Source: Ramlibacter sp. WS9 (GTDB taxonomy: Bacteria > Pseudomonadota > Gammaproteobacteria > Burkholderiales > Burkholderiaceae_C). Taken from it: 64,000 nt of DNA. How positions within the stretch are numbered: position 1 is the first letter of the stretch; every line of letters starts with the position of its first letter. The translations under genes and the position numbers were made by a program. This document shows, piece by piece, positions 27,342-35,748 of this stretch. The notes under the pieces are model-generated. The model saw only the letters and a list, made by a program, of their open reading frames with translations. It searched no databases and was not told the origin of the DNA. The stretch covers positions 337,217 through 401,216 of the forward strand of contig NZ_RKMB01000004.1 of the NCBI RefSeq assembly GCF_003797765.1, given 5' to 3'.

Positions 27342-28049
27342 TTACAGCTTGATGCTTTGTACGGCACGGGTGGCCGTGCCTTCCACCACCTTGGCGGATA
27401 CGTTTTTTACCACGGCCTGAGCCGGCAAGTCGACCATTCCCTCGATCCGCCGGTATTGGCGGAACTGCAGCGCCTGGGCCCCGCCGGGCAATTCCATCAT
27501 CCAGGGCTTGCCGTTCAACGTTCCCGCAATGCTCACTTCGAGCTTGCCGCGGAACTCCGGTGCGTTCTTGACGGGCTGGATCACCAGGATCTGCCACTTG
27601 AGCTGCGAGCCGCTCAACACTTCGGCCTGCAGGCCCCGAATGGCAACGCCTTCCGCTCCATGCGTGGGGATGAGCTTCTCGAAAAATCCCAGGTCGTCTC
27701 GCAGCGCACGGTTCTCGACCTCCAGCGCCTTGATCTGGGCAATCATGCGCTCCTGCGTGGCCTTCTCGGCCGTGATGAGGCTGGCGGACGTGTTGAAGAC
27801 AGACTGGGCCTTGTCGCGCTCATCGCGCAGCTTGGACATTTCGCCTCGCAACTTCAACAGCTCTTCTTTGTTGCCCGATTCCAACCCCGCGATGTCCTTG
27901 CCGAACTCGAAGGCCCACAGCGCGATGGCGGCGCAAAAGCCCAGCACGATGGCGGCACCGGCCCAGCGAAGGGGCCAGGGCATCGCGCTGCGAACAGCCA
28001 TGCGGGGCGCGCTGATCGTCAAACGGCGGCGAAGCAGTCGAAAACGCAT
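27342..28049 (-). CDS. DUF6776 family membrane protein with coiled coil
   Basis: A 235-residue protein: basic N-terminus, one transmembrane helix (WAGAAIVLGFCAAIALWAF), a periplasmic coiled coil (EELLKLRGEMSKLRDERDKAQSV ... KALEVENRALRDDLGFFEKLIP), then a beta-rich C-terminal domain (LKWQILVIQPVKNAPEFRGKLEVSIAGTLNG). The layout matches DUF6776, found next to bactofilin in Burkholderiales. It is 29 bases upstream of the bactofilin gene and presumably cotranscribed with it. A role as membrane adaptor for the bactofilin is inference. Confidence 0.8.
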   Translation of the reverse strand: MRFRLLRRRLTISAPRMAVRSAMPWPLRWAGAAIVLGFCAAIALWAFEFGKDIAGLESGNKEELLKLRGEMSKLRDERDKAQSVFNTSASLITAEKATQERMIAQIKALEVENRALRDDLGFFEKLIPTHGAEGVAIRGLQAEVLSGSQLKWQILVIQPVKNAPEFRGKLEVSIAGTLNGKPWMMELPGGAQALQFRQYRRIEGMVDLPAQAVVKNVSAKVVEGTATRAVQSIKL

Positions 28050-28087
28050 TTTCTCTTTGTCTCCTCAACAGCTCGACCATACAGCCG

Positions 28088-28124
28088 GAAAAAAAGCCGC
28101 AACAAGCGAACTTGTGCGGCTTTG
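28088..28124 (-). terminator. Intrinsic terminator of rplM-rpsI
   Basis: Minus-strand RNA: AAAGCCGCACAAG, a TTCG tetraloop, CTTGTTGCGGCTTTTTTT. This is a long GC stem with one bulge and a 7-base T-run, 29 bases after the rpsI stop. It is a classic Rho-independent terminator. Confidence 0.88.
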
Positions 28125-28152
28125 TTTCTGCGGTAACAGCAGCGTGATCTGA

Positions 28153-28545
28153 TTAACGCTTGCTGAACTGCTTGCGGCGGCGAGCGGAGTGCAGGCCGAC
28201 CTTCTTACGTTCCACTTCGCGCGCGTCACGCGTCACGAAGCCGGCTTGCGACAGCGCGGGCTTGAGGGTCGCGTCGTAGTCGATCAGAGCGCGGGTGATG
28301 CCGTGGCGTGCCGCACCGGCCTGGCCCGACTCACCGCCGCCATGGACGTTGATCTTGATGTCGAACGTTTCGACGTGGTTCGTCAAGAACAGGGGTTGCT
28401 TGACGATCATGATCGAGGTCTGGCGGCCGAAGAACTCTTGAATGTCCTTGTCGTTGACCGTGATCTTGCCCGTGCCCTTTTTCATGAACACGCGAGCCAC
28501 GCTGGACTTGCGGCGGCCCGTGCCATTGTTCCATTCACCGATCAT
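28153..28545 (-). CDS. rpsI: 30S ribosomal protein S9
   Basis: A 130-residue ribosomal protein. It shows the S9 signatures [32 protein letters not shown] and the C-terminal basic tail ending in SKR, which reaches the P-site tRNA. The start overlaps the rplM stop (ATGA), the standard rplM-rpsI operon. Confidence 0.98.
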   Translation of the reverse strand: MIGEWNNGTGRRKSSVARVFMKKGTGKITVNDKDIQEFFGRQTSIMIVKQPLFLTNHVETFDIKINVHGGGESGQAGAARHGITRALIDYDATLKPALSQAGFVTRDAREVERKKVGLHSARRRKQFSKR

Positions 28546-28997
28546 GCTCTGGCTCCCATTTGCGTCTCAGGAAGTTCCAGCACTTTGGGTTGCTGGGCGG
28601 TGTGGGGATGCTCTGCACCACCGTACACCTTCAGTTTCTTGATCATCGCGTAGCCGAGCGGGCCCTTGGGCAGCATGCCCTTGACGGCCTTTTCCAGCGC
28701 GCGGCCGGGGTGCTTGGCTTGCATGTCGCGGAAGTTGGTGGCACTGATGCCGCCCGGGAAACCCGAGTGGCGGTAGTACACCTTGTCCATGTTCTTCGTG
28801 CCCGTCACGCGGAGCTGGGCAGCATTGATGATGACGATGAAGTCACCGGTATCGACGTGAGGCGTGTAAATGGCCTTGTGTTTGCCGCGCAAACGGAGAG
28901 CAACTTCGCTGGCTACTCGTCCGAGGACCTTGTCGGTCGCGTCAATCACAAACCACTCGTGCGTCACGTCAGCGGGTTTGGCGCTGAACGTTTTCAT
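28542..28997 (-). CDS. rplM: 50S ribosomal protein L13
   Basis: A 151-residue ribosomal protein; the start [11 protein letters not shown] is at 28995-28997. The family motifs [37 protein letters not shown] and [28 protein letters not shown] are visible. It is about ten residues longer than E. coli L13, at the C-terminal end. An upstream promoter gives a leader of about 150 bases. Confidence 0.98.
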   Translation of the reverse strand: MKTFSAKPADVTHEWFVIDATDKVLGRVASEVALRLRGKHKAIYTPHVDTGDFIVIINAAQLRVTGTKNMDKVYYRHSGFPGGISATNFRDMQAKHPGRALEKAVKGMLPKGPLGYAMIKKLKVYGGAEHPHTAQQPKVLELPETQMGARA

Positions 28998-29151
28998 GAG
29001 TTCTCTTTCGAGTTGGTTTGGCGGGCCCTTTTCCACGGTCGGCGTTCCTCTGACGGGAATCTCTTAGGTGGGGTATAGACCGTAAACGCGATTCGCAACG
29101 TGTTTACTCTCTATCTCTGACGCGGGACCACAAGGCGCTGCAGAGCCCGGG

Positions 29152-29181
29152 ATTATACGAAGAATCAAGGACTTAGCACAA
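29152..29181 (-). promoter_or_regulatory. Probable rplM promoter
   Basis: On the minus strand TTGTGC and a perfect TATAAT are separated by 18 bases, followed by CCCGGG at the start region. It points to rplM, with about 150 bases of leader. No ribosomal autoregulatory structure was identified in the leader by eye. Confidence 0.6.
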
Positions 29182-29226
29182 GGCGAAGGCGGCAAAGGGC
29201 CCACCGGGCCGGGTTACCATCGCCGG

Positions 29227-30147
29227 ATGTTCAGCTACCGCCACGCCTTCCACGCAGGAAACCACGCCGATGTGCTGAAGCACACCATGGTCATCGCCAT
29301 GATGCGGCACCTGACGCAAAAAGACGCAGCTTTGGTGGCTGTCGACACCCATGCCGGGGCCGGCTTGTACCGGCTCGACGGCGACTATGCCGGCACTTCG
29401 GGCGAATCGGCCGATGGCGTTGTGAAGCTGTTTGCAGCGCTGAAGCCCACCAAGCCTTCCGATGTCGCTATCAAAGACGTAGCGCCGATCCTCCAGGACT
29501 ACCTGGACACGATCGCCGGCTTCAACACCGGCGTCCAGCTCAAGATCTATCCCGGCTCGCCCTTCATCATCCAGCGCCTGCTGCGGGAAGAAGCCCGCGA
29601 CAAGCTGAAGCTGTTCGAGCTGCACCCCACCGACATCAAGGCCCTGGCTGGCAACATCGCCCAGCTCAAGGCCGGGCGGCAGGTCGCGGTGGCCCGGGAA
29701 GACGGCTTCGAGGGCCTGAAGGGGTTCATTCCCCCGCCGTCGCGCCGCGCCTTCGTGCTGATCGACCCGAGTTACGAGATCAAGAGCGATTACGCGAAAG
29801 TTAGTACCTGCATCCAGGACAGCCTGAAGCGTTTCGCCACCGGTACTTACGCCGTCTGGTACCCCATCATCCCCCGGCCCGAAGCCCACGACCTGCCGCG
29901 CCGGCTGAAAACCCTGGCCACCCAAGCCGGGAAACCGTGGCTGCACGCAACGCTGAACATCGGCCAGGCCGAAGAGCGCAACGTCCCCGGCGAGCCGGAG
30001 CGTGGGCAAGGCCTCACGGCCAGCGGCATGTTCGTCGTCAACCCACCGCACACCCTGAAGGCGGCTTTGGCGCTCGCGCTGCCTCAATTGGTCCAGGTGC
30101 TGGGCCGCGGGCGCGGGCAGGGACAGACGCTGGAAAGCGGCGGGTAA
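29227..30147 (+). CDS. rlmJ: 23S rRNA (adenine-2030-N6)-methyltransferase RlmJ
   Basis: A 306-residue SAM-dependent methyltransferase. It has the family start MFSYRHAFHAGNHADVLKH, the binding loop DTHAGAGLYRLD and a catalytic motif DPSYE in place of the usual DPPY, a common variant. The C-terminal SGMFVVNPPHTL is also typical. It is divergent from rplM. The tail is Gly/Arg-rich. Confidence 0.95.
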   Translation: MFSYRHAFHAGNHADVLKHTMVIAMMRHLTQKDAALVAVDTHAGAGLYRLDGDYAGTSGESADGVVKLFAALKPTKPSDVAIKDVAPILQDYLDTIAGFNTGVQLKIYPGSPFIIQRLLREEARDKLKLFELHPTDIKALAGNIAQLKAGRQVAVAREDGFEGLKGFIPPPSRRAFVLIDPSYEIKSDYAKVSTCIQDSLKRFATGTYAVWYPIIPRPEAHDLPRRLKTLATQAGKPWLHATLNIGQAEERNVPGEPERGQGLTASGMFVVNPPHTLKAALALALPQLVQVLGRGRGQGQTLESGG

Positions 30148-30148
30148 T

Positions 30149-30178
30149 CCATTAGCCGACCGCTCGGTCGGCTAATGG
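30149..30178. promoter_or_regulatory. Perfect 14-2-14 operator upstream of paaA (PaaR/TetR-type)
   Basis: CCATTAGCCGACCG-CT-CGGTCGGCTAATGG is fully symmetric. It starts 2 bases after rlmJ and ends 13 bases before the paaA ATG. CCGACCG..CGGTCGG half-sites are of the TetR type, and beta-proteobacterial paa operons are known to be repressed by a TetR-family PaaR that releases on phenylacetyl-CoA. No regulator gene is in the window, so the identity of the protein is inferred. Confidence 0.8.
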
Positions 30179-30179
30179 A

Positions 30180-30185
30180 TATACT
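30180..30185 (+). promoter_or_regulatory. Candidate paaA -10 element
   Basis: TATACT lies just after the operator; its -35 would fall within the palindrome. Transcription would begin at about 30192, the A of the paaA ATG, and no Shine-Dalgarno sequence lies between. This suggests a leaderless transcript; the -10 assignment is by eye. Confidence 0.4.
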
Positions 30186-30191
30186 TGCGGC

Positions 30192-31208
30192 ATGTACACG
30201 CAAGCCCTGGACCTTCCCGACCCCCAGCGCAATCTGCAGGCCGTGGCGCCGCCCGCCACCGCGCAGCAGGAACAGCTGGAGGCGCAGTTCAACGCCAAGA
30301 TCGACGCCGACCGCAAAATCGAGCCGCAGGACTGGATGCTCGAGGCCTACCGCAAGACGCTGGTGCGCCAGATCAGCCAGCATGCGCACAGCGAAATCAT
30401 CGGCATGCAGCCCGAAGGCAACTGGATCTCGCGCGCGCCTTCCCTGAAACGCAAGGCCATCCTGCTGGCCAAGGTGCAGGACGAAGGCGGCCATGGCCTC
30501 TATCTGTATTCCGCCGCCGAAACATTGGGCGTCACGCGTGACCAGATGCTCGACGGCCTGCACACCGGCAAGGCCAAGTACAGCTCCATCTTCAACTACC
30601 CCACCCTCACCTGGGCCGACGTCGGCACCATCGGCTGGCTCGTGGACGGCGCGGCGATCATGAACCAGGTGCCGATCTGCCGCTGCTCTTACGGCCCTTA
30701 TGCCCGCGCGATGATCCGCATCTGCAAGGAAGAGAGCTTCCACCAGCGCCAGGGCTTCGAAAGCCTGATGACGCAGATGAAGGGCACGCAAGCCCAGCGC
30801 GACATGGTTCAGGAGTCGGTCAACCGCTGGTGGTGGCCGGTGCTCGCGATGTTCGGCCCGCCGGACGCCGACAGCCCCAACAGCGCGCAAGGCATGCGCT
30901 GGGGCATCAAGCGCATCAGCAACGACGACCTGCGTCAGAAGTTCGTCGACGCCACCGTGCCGCAGGCGAAGATCCTCGGCGTCACCCTGCCCGACCCGGA
31001 CTTGAAGTGGAACGAGGAGCGCGGCCGTCACGACTACGGCGCGATCGACTGGGACGACTTTTGGGCCGTGGTCAACGGCAACGGCCCGTGCAACAAGGAA
31101 CGCCTGGCCACGCGCGTGAAGGCGCATGAAGACGGCCAATGGGTGCGCGACGCGGCCCTCGCGCATGCGCGCAAGCAGCAAGCCCGGCAGATGAAGGAAG
31201 CAGCATGA
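30192..31208 (+). CDS. paaA: 1,2-phenylacetyl-CoA epoxidase, catalytic subunit A
   Basis: A 338-residue di-iron oxygenase subunit that makes the ring-1,2-epoxide of phenylacetyl-CoA. It contains [52 protein letters not shown] and [15 protein letters not shown], which hold the four-helix-bundle iron ligands (Glu, ExxH pairs). The N-terminus is about 25 residues longer than in E. coli, as usual in this order. It is the first gene of paaABCDE. Confidence 0.97.
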   Translation: MYTQALDLPDPQRNLQAVAPPATAQQEQLEAQFNAKIDADRKIEPQDWMLEAYRKTLVRQISQHAHSEIIGMQPEGNWISRAPSLKRKAILLAKVQDEGGHGLYLYSAAETLGVTRDQMLDGLHTGKAKYSSIFNYPTLTWADVGTIGWLVDGAAIMNQVPICRCSYGPYARAMIRICKEESFHQRQGFESLMTQMKGTQAQRDMVQESVNRWWWPVLAMFGPPDADSPNSAQGMRWGIKRISNDDLRQKFVDATVPQAKILGVTLPDPDLKWNEERGRHDYGAIDWDDFWAVVNGNGPCNKERLATRVKAHEDGQWVRDAALAHARKQQARQMKEAA

Positions 31209-31498
31209 GCGATGTCAAGAATGAATGGCCCTTGTGGGAAGTGTTCGTCCGGTCCAAGCAGGGCCTGGAGCACAAGCATTGCGGCAGCCTGCACGCCGCC
31301 GACGCGCAGCAGGCCTTGCAGATGGCGCGCGATGTCTACACACGCCGCATGGAAGGCGTGAGCATCTGGGTCGTGCCGTCGGCGACGATCACGGCCAGTG
31401 AGCCGGAAGACAAGGCCGAGTTCTTCGAGCCGGCGAGCGACAAGATCTACCGGCACCCGACGTTCTACGAGATCCCCGACGAAGTGGGGCACATGTGA
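31205..31498 (+). CDS. paaB: 1,2-phenylacetyl-CoA epoxidase subunit B
   Basis: A 97-residue bridging subunit of the PaaABCE epoxidase. It has [31 protein letters not shown] and [10 protein letters not shown], the PaaB signatures. It overlaps the paaA stop by 4 bases (ATGA) and is followed by an overlapping paaC start, so translation is coupled along the operon. Confidence 0.96.
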   Translation: MSDVKNEWPLWEVFVRSKQGLEHKHCGSLHAADAQQALQMARDVYTRRMEGVSIWVVPSATITASEPEDKAEFFEPASDKIYRHPTFYEIPDEVGHM

Positions 31499-32301
31499 TG
31501 GAAGACAACAAGGCCCCTGCGCTAGCGCCCGTGGACTACCTCCTGCACCTCGCCGACAACGCCCTGGTGCTCGGCCAACGCAACGCCGAGTGGTGTGGCC
31601 ATGGCCCGGTGCTGGAGGAAGACATCGCCATGGCCAACATCGGCCTCGACCTGATCGGCCAGGCGCGCATGCTGTACCAGCACGCGGCCACGCTGATCGG
31701 CGGCGACGCGACGGAAGACCGGCTCGCCTACTTCCGCGACGCCGCCGAGTTCCGCAACTACACGCTGCTCGAGCTTCCTCATCACGGACCCTTGGCCGGC
31801 ACCGCCGCCTCGGACCGCGACTACGCCACCACCATCACCCGCAATTTCTTCTACAGCACGCTGATGCTGCTGCTGTGGGAAGCGCTGCAGCAGTCGAAGG
31901 ACCCGCAGCTGGCGGCCATAGCGGGTAAGGCGCTGAAGGAAATGCGCTATCACGTCCGCCACTCGCGCGACTGGCTGGTGCGCCTGGGCGACGGGACGGA
32001 TGAATCGCATCGCCGGATGCAGGCGGCGGTCGATCACCTTCTCCCCTACACGCAAGAGTTCTGGGGCCCGTCGCCGGTGGAAGCGCGCGCAGTGGCTTCG
32101 GGTACCGGCGTCGATACGCGCCTGCTGCGCGAGTCGTGGGACCGCACGGTTGACGACGCACTCGCGGAGGCTACGCTGCGCAAGCCGGCTGCGGGCGGCT
32201 ACCTCACGCGCGGCAAAGATGGCCAGCATTCGGAACACCTGAGCTACCTGCTCGCCGAAATTCAGGGCCTCGCTCGCCAACACCCCGAAGCGACGTGGTG
32301 A
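31498..32301 (+). CDS. paaC: 1,2-phenylacetyl-CoA epoxidase subunit C
   Basis: A 267-residue structural subunit with the same helix-bundle fold as PaaA but without catalytic iron. Visible motifs are LADNALVLGQRNAEWCGHGPVLEEDIAMANIGLDLIGQARML and EMRYHVRHSRDWLVRLGDGT. The ATG at 31498 overlaps the paaB stop; a GTG one codon earlier is also possible. Confidence 0.96.
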   Translation: MEDNKAPALAPVDYLLHLADNALVLGQRNAEWCGHGPVLEEDIAMANIGLDLIGQARMLYQHAATLIGGDATEDRLAYFRDAAEFRNYTLLELPHHGPLAGTAASDRDYATTITRNFFYSTLMLLLWEALQQSKDPQLAAIAGKALKEMRYHVRHSRDWLVRLGDGTDESHRRMQAAVDHLLPYTQEFWGPSPVEARAVASGTGVDTRLLRESWDRTVDDALAEATLRKPAAGGYLTRGKDGQHSEHLSYLLAEIQGLARQHPEATW

Positions 32302-32306
32302 ACGTG

Positions 32307-32804
32307 ATGACCCGCACGCAGCAGGCCTGGGAGCTGCTGGAGTCGATCCCGGATCCGGAAATCCCGGTGGTCTCGATTCGAGAGCTGGGCATCCTGCGCG
32401 AAGTGACCGAGCACGACGGCATGCTCGAAATCGTCATCACCCCCACCTACAGTGGCTGCCCGGCGATGGGCCAGATCGAGGACGACGTGCGTGCCGCTCT
32501 CGCAGCCAACGGCATCGAGGCCCGCGTCGTGACGCGCTTGGCGCCGGCCTGGACAACGGACTGGATCACGCCGGAAGCCAGGGAGAAGCTGCGCGCGTTC
32601 GGCATCGCGCCGCCCCATACGGCCGTGGCCGACAACGTGGTGCGTTTCGCACGCCGCACAGAACAAGCGCACGCCCAAGTTGTGTGCCCTCGTTGCGGCT
32701 CCGCCAACACCACGGAAACCTCGCACTTCAGTTCCACCGCTTGCAAGGCGCTCTACAAGTGCCTGGACTGCCTGGAACCATTCGACCACTTCAAGCCCTA
32801 CTGA
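32307..32804 (+). CDS. paaD: Phenylacetate degradation protein PaaD (Fe-S assembly-type, DUF59)
   Basis: A 165-residue MIP18/DUF59-family protein thought to help mature the epoxidase complex. The DUF59 core is IPDPEIPVVSIRELGIL..VVI-type strand..PTYSGCPAM. The C-terminal part has a four-cysteine zinc-ribbon-like pattern (CPRCGS ... CKALYKCLDC). Four alternative starts exist (GTG at 32295, 32298 and 32304; ATG at 32307). I used the ATG; the GTG at 32298 would overlap the paaC stop. Confidence 0.93.
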   Translation: MTRTQQAWELLESIPDPEIPVVSIRELGILREVTEHDGMLEIVITPTYSGCPAMGQIEDDVRAALAANGIEARVVTRLAPAWTTDWITPEAREKLRAFGIAPPHTAVADNVVRFARRTEQAHAQVVCPRCGSANTTETSHFSSTACKALYKCLDCLEPFDHFKPY

Positions 32805-33892
32805 TGGCCCTGCACTTCCACCCTCTCACCGTCAAGCGCGTCACCCCCGATGCGGCGGGCTCGGCTGCGATCACGTTCCAGGTTCCGCCGGGCCTGACCG
32901 ATGAATTTGCCTTTCGCCCTGGACAGTTCCTGACTTTGCGCGCGACCGTCGATGGTCAGGATCTGCGCCGCAATTACTCCATCTGCAGTCCCGCGCAGCG
33001 CTACGCCGCGACGTGCGAGATCGACGTCGGCATCAAGCCGGTGGAAGGCGGCCTGTTTTCGCGCTGGGCCGTGCAGTCGCTGAAGCCGGGCAGCATCGTC
33101 GACGTGATGGCGCCTGACGGCCGCTTCAGCCCGCGTGCCGAGGGTGCACGCCATCGCGTCGGCTTCGCCGCGGGCTCCGGCATCACGCCCATCCTGTCGA
33201 TCATGGCAACGACGCTCGCAGGCGAGCCGCATTCGCGATTCACCCTGGTCTACTGCAACCAGCGCGCCAACACCATCATGTTCAACGAGGCACTGCAGGA
33301 CCTCAAGGACAAATACCCCGCGCGCGTCGCACTGCTCCACCTGCTGTCGCGCCAGCCGCAGGAGGTGGCCCTGTTGCATGGGCGGCTCGATGAAGCCAAG
33401 GTCCGGGAACTGCTCGAGTCTCTGCTGCCGGCATCGGATATCGACGAGGCTTTCATCTGCGGGCCGGAGTCGATGATCGAGGGCACCGAGCGGGCGTTGA
33501 AGGCAGCGGGTGTCGCGGCGGATCGCATTCATGCGGAACGCTTCGTCCCGCCGGGCGGCGCCGCGCCGGTGCGGCCGCGCGCGCCGGCGGCGGCGAGGCT
33601 GGCCACGGGCCACGCGCACCAATTGGACATCGTGCTCGACGGCAAGACCCATCATCTCTCGATGGCGGCAGACGACCGTGTGCTCGACGCGGCGCTCGAC
33701 GCGGGGCTGGATCTGCCGTACTCGTGCAAAGGCGGCGTCTGCTGCACCTGCCGCGCGCGCGTGCTCGAAGGCCAGGTCGAAATGGAAAAGAATTTCACGC
33801 TCGAGAAATGGGAGATGGACAAGGGCTTCGTGCTCACTTGCCAGTCCCGCCCGCTCACCGCCAAGGTCGTGGTGAGCTACGACGAGCGATAA
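32804..33892 (+). CDS. paaE: 1,2-phenylacetyl-CoA epoxidase reductase subunit E
   Basis: A 362-residue NAD(P)H-dependent reductase that feeds electrons to PaaA. Domain order: FAD-binding barrel (RPGQFLTLRA, RRNYSICS), NAD-binding domain (GFAAGSGITPILSIM, CGPESMIEGTERAL), then a plant-type 2Fe-2S ferredoxin domain with CKGGVCCTC and a final Cys in LTCQS. The ATG overlaps the paaD stop (TGATG). It is the last paa gene here; later pathway genes (paaG, paaZ, paaK) are not in the window. Confidence 0.96.
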   Translation: MALHFHPLTVKRVTPDAAGSAAITFQVPPGLTDEFAFRPGQFLTLRATVDGQDLRRNYSICSPAQRYAATCEIDVGIKPVEGGLFSRWAVQSLKPGSIVDVMAPDGRFSPRAEGARHRVGFAAGSGITPILSIMATTLAGEPHSRFTLVYCNQRANTIMFNEALQDLKDKYPARVALLHLLSRQPQEVALLHGRLDEAKVRELLESLLPASDIDEAFICGPESMIEGTERALKAAGVAADRIHAERFVPPGGAAPVRPRAPAAARLATGHAHQLDIVLDGKTHHLSMAADDRVLDAALDAGLDLPYSCKGGVCCTCRARVLEGQVEMEKNFTLEKWEMDKGFVLTCQSRPLTAKVVVSYDER

Positions 33893-34141
33893 GCGGCGAC
33901 GCATCACCTCGCGTGACAAATTCACGCAGGTTCCGCAACGAGCCGTAATTTCTGACGCACGTTTTCGGGCTGCCAACTCATCAGTTGTAAGCTCAGCATT
34001 CACACGCTTACGTTACAACGGATGAGGTGCCCCTGAACTCATCCTTGAGCCCCTAACATCGCGGCGAGTCTACGAGCGGCGCCCCGCTCTTCCGTCCGCG
34101 GGCCGCAGCCCGCGGCTCCGTCCGATCCGTTCGAGGCCCTC

Positions 34142-35683
34142 ATGAAACGTCCTTTTCCTTTGCTCGTCCGCGCGCTGGCGCTCACCGCATCCGCAGCAAT
34201 CCTCGCATTCGCGCAACCGGCATCGGCACAGTCGGCCAACGCGCCGGCAACCTACCCTTACACAGCATCGCGCGCGATACCGGGACGCTACATCGTCGTC
34301 TTCAAGAACGATGTGACAGACCCCGCCGCATCGGCCGCGACCCTCGTTCGGGGCGTCGGCGGGCAGTTGCACCACACCTACAAGGGAGCGCTCAAGGGAT
34401 TCGCCGCCGCGATCCCCGATGCGGCCCTGCAGGGGCTTCGGAACAATCCGCACGTGAGCTACATCGAGCAGGACCAGACAGTGTCGCTGCAGCAGGTGAG
34501 CTCGCCGCAGAACCAGGCCACCTGGGGCCTGGACCGCATCGACCAGGCCGATCGGCCGCTGGACACGCAATACCATTTCAGCGCTAGTGGATCGGGCGTG
34601 AACGCGTTTGTCATCGACACCGGCATCCGGGCCGACCATGTGGAGTTCACCGGCCGCCTGCGGCCCGGCTACGACGCAGTAGCCGACGGCAACGGCACGA
34701 ACGACTGCCACGGCCACGGAACCCACGTCGCGGGAACGATAGCGGGCACGACCTGGGGCGTGGCAAAGGCAGCGTCGATCATTCCCGTGCGCGTTTTCGG
34801 CTGCACCGGCTCCGGTTCGTGGAGCGCAGTGATTGCTGGCGTGGACTGGGTGGCCAACAGCCCCTTGCGCCCCGCTGTGGCCAACATGTCGCTCAGCGGA
34901 GGCGCGTCCGCGGCGGTCGATGCCGCTGTCGCGGGCGCTGTCGGCAAGGGAGTCACCATCGTGGTCGCGGCGGGCAACAGCAACGTCGATGCCTGCGGCA
35001 CCTCCCCGGCGCGCGAACCCAGCGCCATCACCGTGGGCGCCAGCACCAGCAGCGATACGCGTTCGTTCTATTCCAACCTGGGCGCCTGTCTGGACCTGTT
35101 CGCACCGGGCACGGCGATCACATCGGCCTGGTACACCGGCGCGACAGCGTCGAACACCATCAGCGGCACGTCCATGGCATCCGCTCATGTCTCTGGGGCC
35201 GCCGTGCTGACACTGCAAGCCAATCCCACGGCTTCGCCCGCCACCGTGGCGGCTTACCTGAATTCCACAGCCACACCCAACCGCCTGACATCGATCGGCA
35301 CGGGTTCACCGAATCTGCTGCTTTATGCGCTGGGTAACGGTGCCACCGCGCCGGCGCCCACGACACAGACAGTCGCGCTCAAGTCCATGGTCGGGAACGC
35401 GACCAAGAGCGGCGGCAACTGGAAGGCTTCCGCCGTGGTCACCGTGCGCGACGTCAACAGCGGCGCAATGGTCGCCAATGCCGCAGTCGCGGGGACTTTC
35501 TCACCGGGGGGCTCTGCCAGCTGCGTCACCGGAAGCAATGGAAGTTGCTCGCTGAGCAGCTCGATGATGAAGTCGAGTGCGTCCGCGAGCAGCACCCTCA
35601 GCGCGACCGGCATTTCCGGAACGCTCATGAACTACGACGCGAGCCAGAACGCGGTCAGCCAGATCATCATCAGCAAGCCTTGA
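34142..35683 (+). CDS. Secreted subtilisin-like (proteinase K-type) serine protease
   Basis: A 513-residue exported S8A peptidase. It has a signal peptide (LALTASAAILAFAQPASAQ), an inhibitor I9 propeptide (GRYIVVFKNDV..GFAAAIPDAALQGLRNNPHVSYIEQDQ), and a catalytic domain with Asp159 (VIDTGI), His192 (GHGTHVAG) and Ser344 (GTSMASAHVSG). AAGNSN holds the oxyanion Asn. After residue about 395 comes an Ig-like Ser/Gly-rich C-terminal domain of roughly 110 residues. It stands alone, with 249 bases upstream that hold no other gene. Likely a nutritional extracellular protease. Confidence 0.94.
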   Translation: MKRPFPLLVRALALTASAAILAFAQPASAQSANAPATYPYTASRAIPGRYIVVFKNDVTDPAASAATLVRGVGGQLHHTYKGALKGFAAAIPDAALQGLRNNPHVSYIEQDQTVSLQQVSSPQNQATWGLDRIDQADRPLDTQYHFSASGSGVNAFVIDTGIRADHVEFTGRLRPGYDAVADGNGTNDCHGHGTHVAGTIAGTTWGVAKAASIIPVRVFGCTGSGSWSAVIAGVDWVANSPLRPAVANMSLSGGASAAVDAAVAGAVGKGVTIVVAAGNSNVDACGTSPAREPSAITVGASTSSDTRSFYSNLGACLDLFAPGTAITSAWYTGATASNTISGTSMASAHVSGAAVLTLQANPTASPATVAAYLNSTATPNRLTSIGTGSPNLLLYALGNGATAPAPTTQTVALKSMVGNATKSGGNWKASAVVTVRDVNSGAMVANAAVAGTFSPGGSASCVTGSNGSCSLSSSMMKSSASASSTLSATGISGTLMNYDASQNAVSQIIISKP

Positions 35684-35748
35684 AGGCTTCTGCCCCGTAC
35701 TCGCCCGATCCGTAATTTTCGCAGCCAGCGCAACGATCAAACAGTCGC

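Noticed and set aside
35675..35689. Terminator AAGCCT-TGA-AGGCTT after the secreted subtilisin
   Set aside because: Only a 6-bp stem with a 3-base loop containing the stop codon and no T-run; too weak to call.
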